A stretch of 64,000 nt of DNA from Lepus europaeus (lineage: Eukaryota; Chordata; Mammalia; Lagomorpha; Leporidae), in NCBI RefSeq assembly GCF_033115175.1, contig NC_084835.1, forward strand, positions 62,850,448 to 62,914,447, given 5' to 3'. The notes below the pieces were generated by a model that was not told where the DNA came from, did no database searches, and saw nothing but the letters and a program-made list of their open reading frames with translations. The position numbers and the translations under genes were made by a program. This document shows positions 62,125 through 64,000 of this stretch, piece after piece; the first letter of the stretch is position 1, and every line of letters begins with the position of its first letter.

Positions 62125-62373
62125 CTTCCATCTGCTGTTTTACTTCCCAGTTGGCTGCAACGGCCGGAGTTGAGCCAATCCGAAGCCAGGAGCTTCTTCT
62201 GGGTCTCCCACGATGGTGCAGGGGCCCAAGGACTTGGGCCATCCTGTACTACTTTCCCAGGCCATAACAGAGAGCTAGATCAGAAGTAGAGCAGCCAGGA
62301 CTTGAACCGGTACCCATATGGGCTGCTGGCACTGCAGGTGGTGGCTTTACCAGCTATGCCACAGCATTGGCCT
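62040..62373 (-). repeat. Rabbit CSINE (antisense)
   Basis: 'aagaattatttatttatttg' plus a GA block (about 62094-62120) to 'ccacagcattggcc'. Flanked by 'catttgatcaattttt' and 'catttgatcaactttt'. Confidence 0.9.
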
Positions 62374-62430
62374 CCATTTGATCAACTTTTACAAAATCAA
62401 CACAGATTTAAAAAACAAAACAAAACAAGA

Positions 62431-62637
62431 AGCTGGGTGGTGTGGCACAGTAGGTGAAGCCTCCATGAGTCTTGACTGCTCCACTTCCAATCCAGCTCCC
62501 TGCTGATGCACCTGGGAAAAGCAGCAGAAGTTGGCCCAAGTGCTTGAGACCTTGCGCCTATTTGGGCGACCCAGAAGAAGCTCTTGGCCTCTGGATTTTG
62601 TTGTTTTGGCCCTTTGGTGAGTGAACCAACGGATGGA

Positions 62638-62685
<48 letters not shown>

Positions 62686-62722
62686 CTCTGACTTTCAAAT
62701 AAATAAAAATTTTTAAAAAATC
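62431..62722 (+). repeat. Rabbit C-type SINE (sense) with a (TC)n block
   Basis: 'gggtggtgtggcacagtagg' to an AAAT tail. About 40 bases of TC at 62641-62680. Confidence 0.8.
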
Positions 62723-63779
62723 ACAAAAACCAGAGCATTACTAAAACCTGAGGAAGGGTCCCCACCACTTCTTGGTGTTGTTCCCTGCAAGGGTAACCAT
62801 GATGGGCACATATAATGCCATAGATGACTTTTGCCAGTTTTTGAACTTTAAGGATAGCATGGTCTGTAAATGGTTGTTTCCAGCTTACTTCATTCAATAA
62901 TATCAATAAAGTTTGGAGAACAAGTTGTGTAAGTGCTGTGATATGGTCTGTAGTTTTTTGGGCACTTGATTTTGACAGTTGCTAATGAAAAGCAAGGACC
63001 ACAACCTGAACACTTATTAAGAGGAGTTAGCAAACATACCGAACTAGTGCAGATAATCTTGAGCAGTGTACTTTGAGTAAGTAGAAACTGCCTTGTTAGA
63101 TTGCTTCAGATGCATCCAAAAGGCTGTGTGGCTCCCAGTCCAACAGAATAATAGTAAGCACTCATGTAATTTCAAGTTTGACATGAATGTATTCCTAGCC
63201 ATGGTATTATAGTGACTCCCTGCTTTAAAAACTTGGCAAAATTCTTCTAAGCTTCTTAAATTCCCTGCAGCTTAGAGCTACTATATAAATATTCACAGGA
63301 TTTTCTAAGGCAAAAATTGCTGCTTTTCTTGGCTCTCGACAAGCAAACCAACAAGAGACTTTACTGGAACAAGATGCAAAGTACAATCATTTTGAATTTG
63401 AACATCAATTTTAAAAGCAACTCTTCATAATTTCTGGACCTTGTAATCAAAGAAGCAGAATATTAATGAGACAACGTCAGATAGTTTAGCTCTTATAGTT
63501 GGGATTTGCTTCTGCTTTTAAAAATAAAAATAGCCTGCATAAAAGCCTGCCTAAAAATAAGTTTTCCTTTCTATTATACCATAATGTCAAAATTACCTTT
63601 CATGACAATTGAATCCTACTGCTTGTTTCAGTGGAAAGTGTCTCTTGCATGAAAAAGGGACATGATTAAGAGATCTGTAAAACAACTCCCACAGTCTGAA
63701 CTGTGTTTGAGAGACCTACAACAAGGTAAAACTAAAAAACAGATGGGGACTACAAAATTAGCATAGTTTCAATGTCCAG
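62723..63779. other. Unique non-coding sequence
   Basis: Nothing recognised. Confidence 0.35.
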
Positions 63780-64000
63780 TTGAGTCTCCAATGCCAGCAG
63801 GGAGAGGAGGATGGGGCAGGGTGGGAGAGGTTGGCCAGCTGTATAAGGTTACAGTTGGGTAGGAGGCATTAGTTTGGTGGCCTATGATACAACGAGGTGA
63901 ATATGGTTACAATACTGCACTGTACATCTCAGGACAGTTATGAGAGGCATTTTAATGTACTCAACATAAACAAATGGTGAACATTTGGGGTGATGGATAT
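63780..64000 (+). repeat. L1M-type 3' end, running off the window
   Basis: 'gtataaggttacagttgggt', 'ggcctatgatacaacgaggt', 'gttacaatactgcactgtac' and 'catttggggtgatggata' follow the 3'UTR order of an old mammalian L1M, similar to 1556-2545. Confidence 0.6.

Overview
The window is mammalian nuclear DNA. It is almost certainly from a lagomorph, and the European rabbit (Oryctolagus cuniculus) fits best. The main reason is about 30 copies of the rabbit tRNA-derived C-type SINE (CSINE), carrying the 'cggcatcccatatg' and 'gtgaaccagcagatgga' blocks and (AAAT)n or (GA)n tails. Rabbit-type L1 elements with a characteristic 350-bp 3' end module occur alongside older mammalian repeats (MIR, MER5A-like, MLT1 LTR, Tigger-type DNA transposons). 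I see no multi-exon gene, and no tRNA, rRNA or CRISPR array. The rest is repeat-rich intergenic or intronic DNA with short unique stretches. Most long open frames are repeat remnants. Repeat family names are assigned from memory of consensus sequences and were not run against a database. 

Two gene-derived retrocopies are present. At 32.1-34.06 kb on the minus strand lies an apparently intact, intronless copy of GPS1 (COP9 signalosome subunit 1) with a 538-codon frame, an ATTAAA signal, a short A-tail and a perfect 15-bp target-site duplication. At about 59.1-59.5 kb on the minus strand lies a 5'-truncated copy of the C-terminal part of CHPT1 (cholinephosphotransferase 1). 

Region by region: 0-6.9 kb holds MIRs, an L1M 3' end split by a SINE that itself contains an L1 fragment, a MER5A and a Tigger-type MITE. 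6.9-12.06 kb is the most unusual unit: an L1-like element bounded by matching 16-bp duplications. It has an L1 5'UTR, a decayed ORF1 and a canonical L1 3'UTR. In place of ORF2 it carries about 1.7 kb of unassigned AT-rich DNA followed by gag-nucleocapsid and protease-like remnants of a class I endogenous retrovirus. 12.06-18.5 kb has SINEs and an old antisense L1. 18.5-31 kb is mostly unique sequence with SINEs, a Tigger element with TIRs and TA duplications, and an MLT1 LTR. 31-37 kb is a layered insertion nest: DNA transposon, then SINE, then a twin-primed L1 and the GPS1 retrocopy. The last two used the same TTTTT/AAAAA site on opposite strands. 37-64 kb contains another twin-primed L1 (42.6-45.7 kb), more SINEs, an older L1 end, a second Tigger remnant, a CA-rich array, the CHPT1 remnant and an L1M 3' end running off the window. 

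The features do not form a pathway. What links them is L1 machinery: SINEs, half-L1, GPS1 and CHPT1 copies all look like products of L1 reverse transcription, and several can be ordered in time by nesting.
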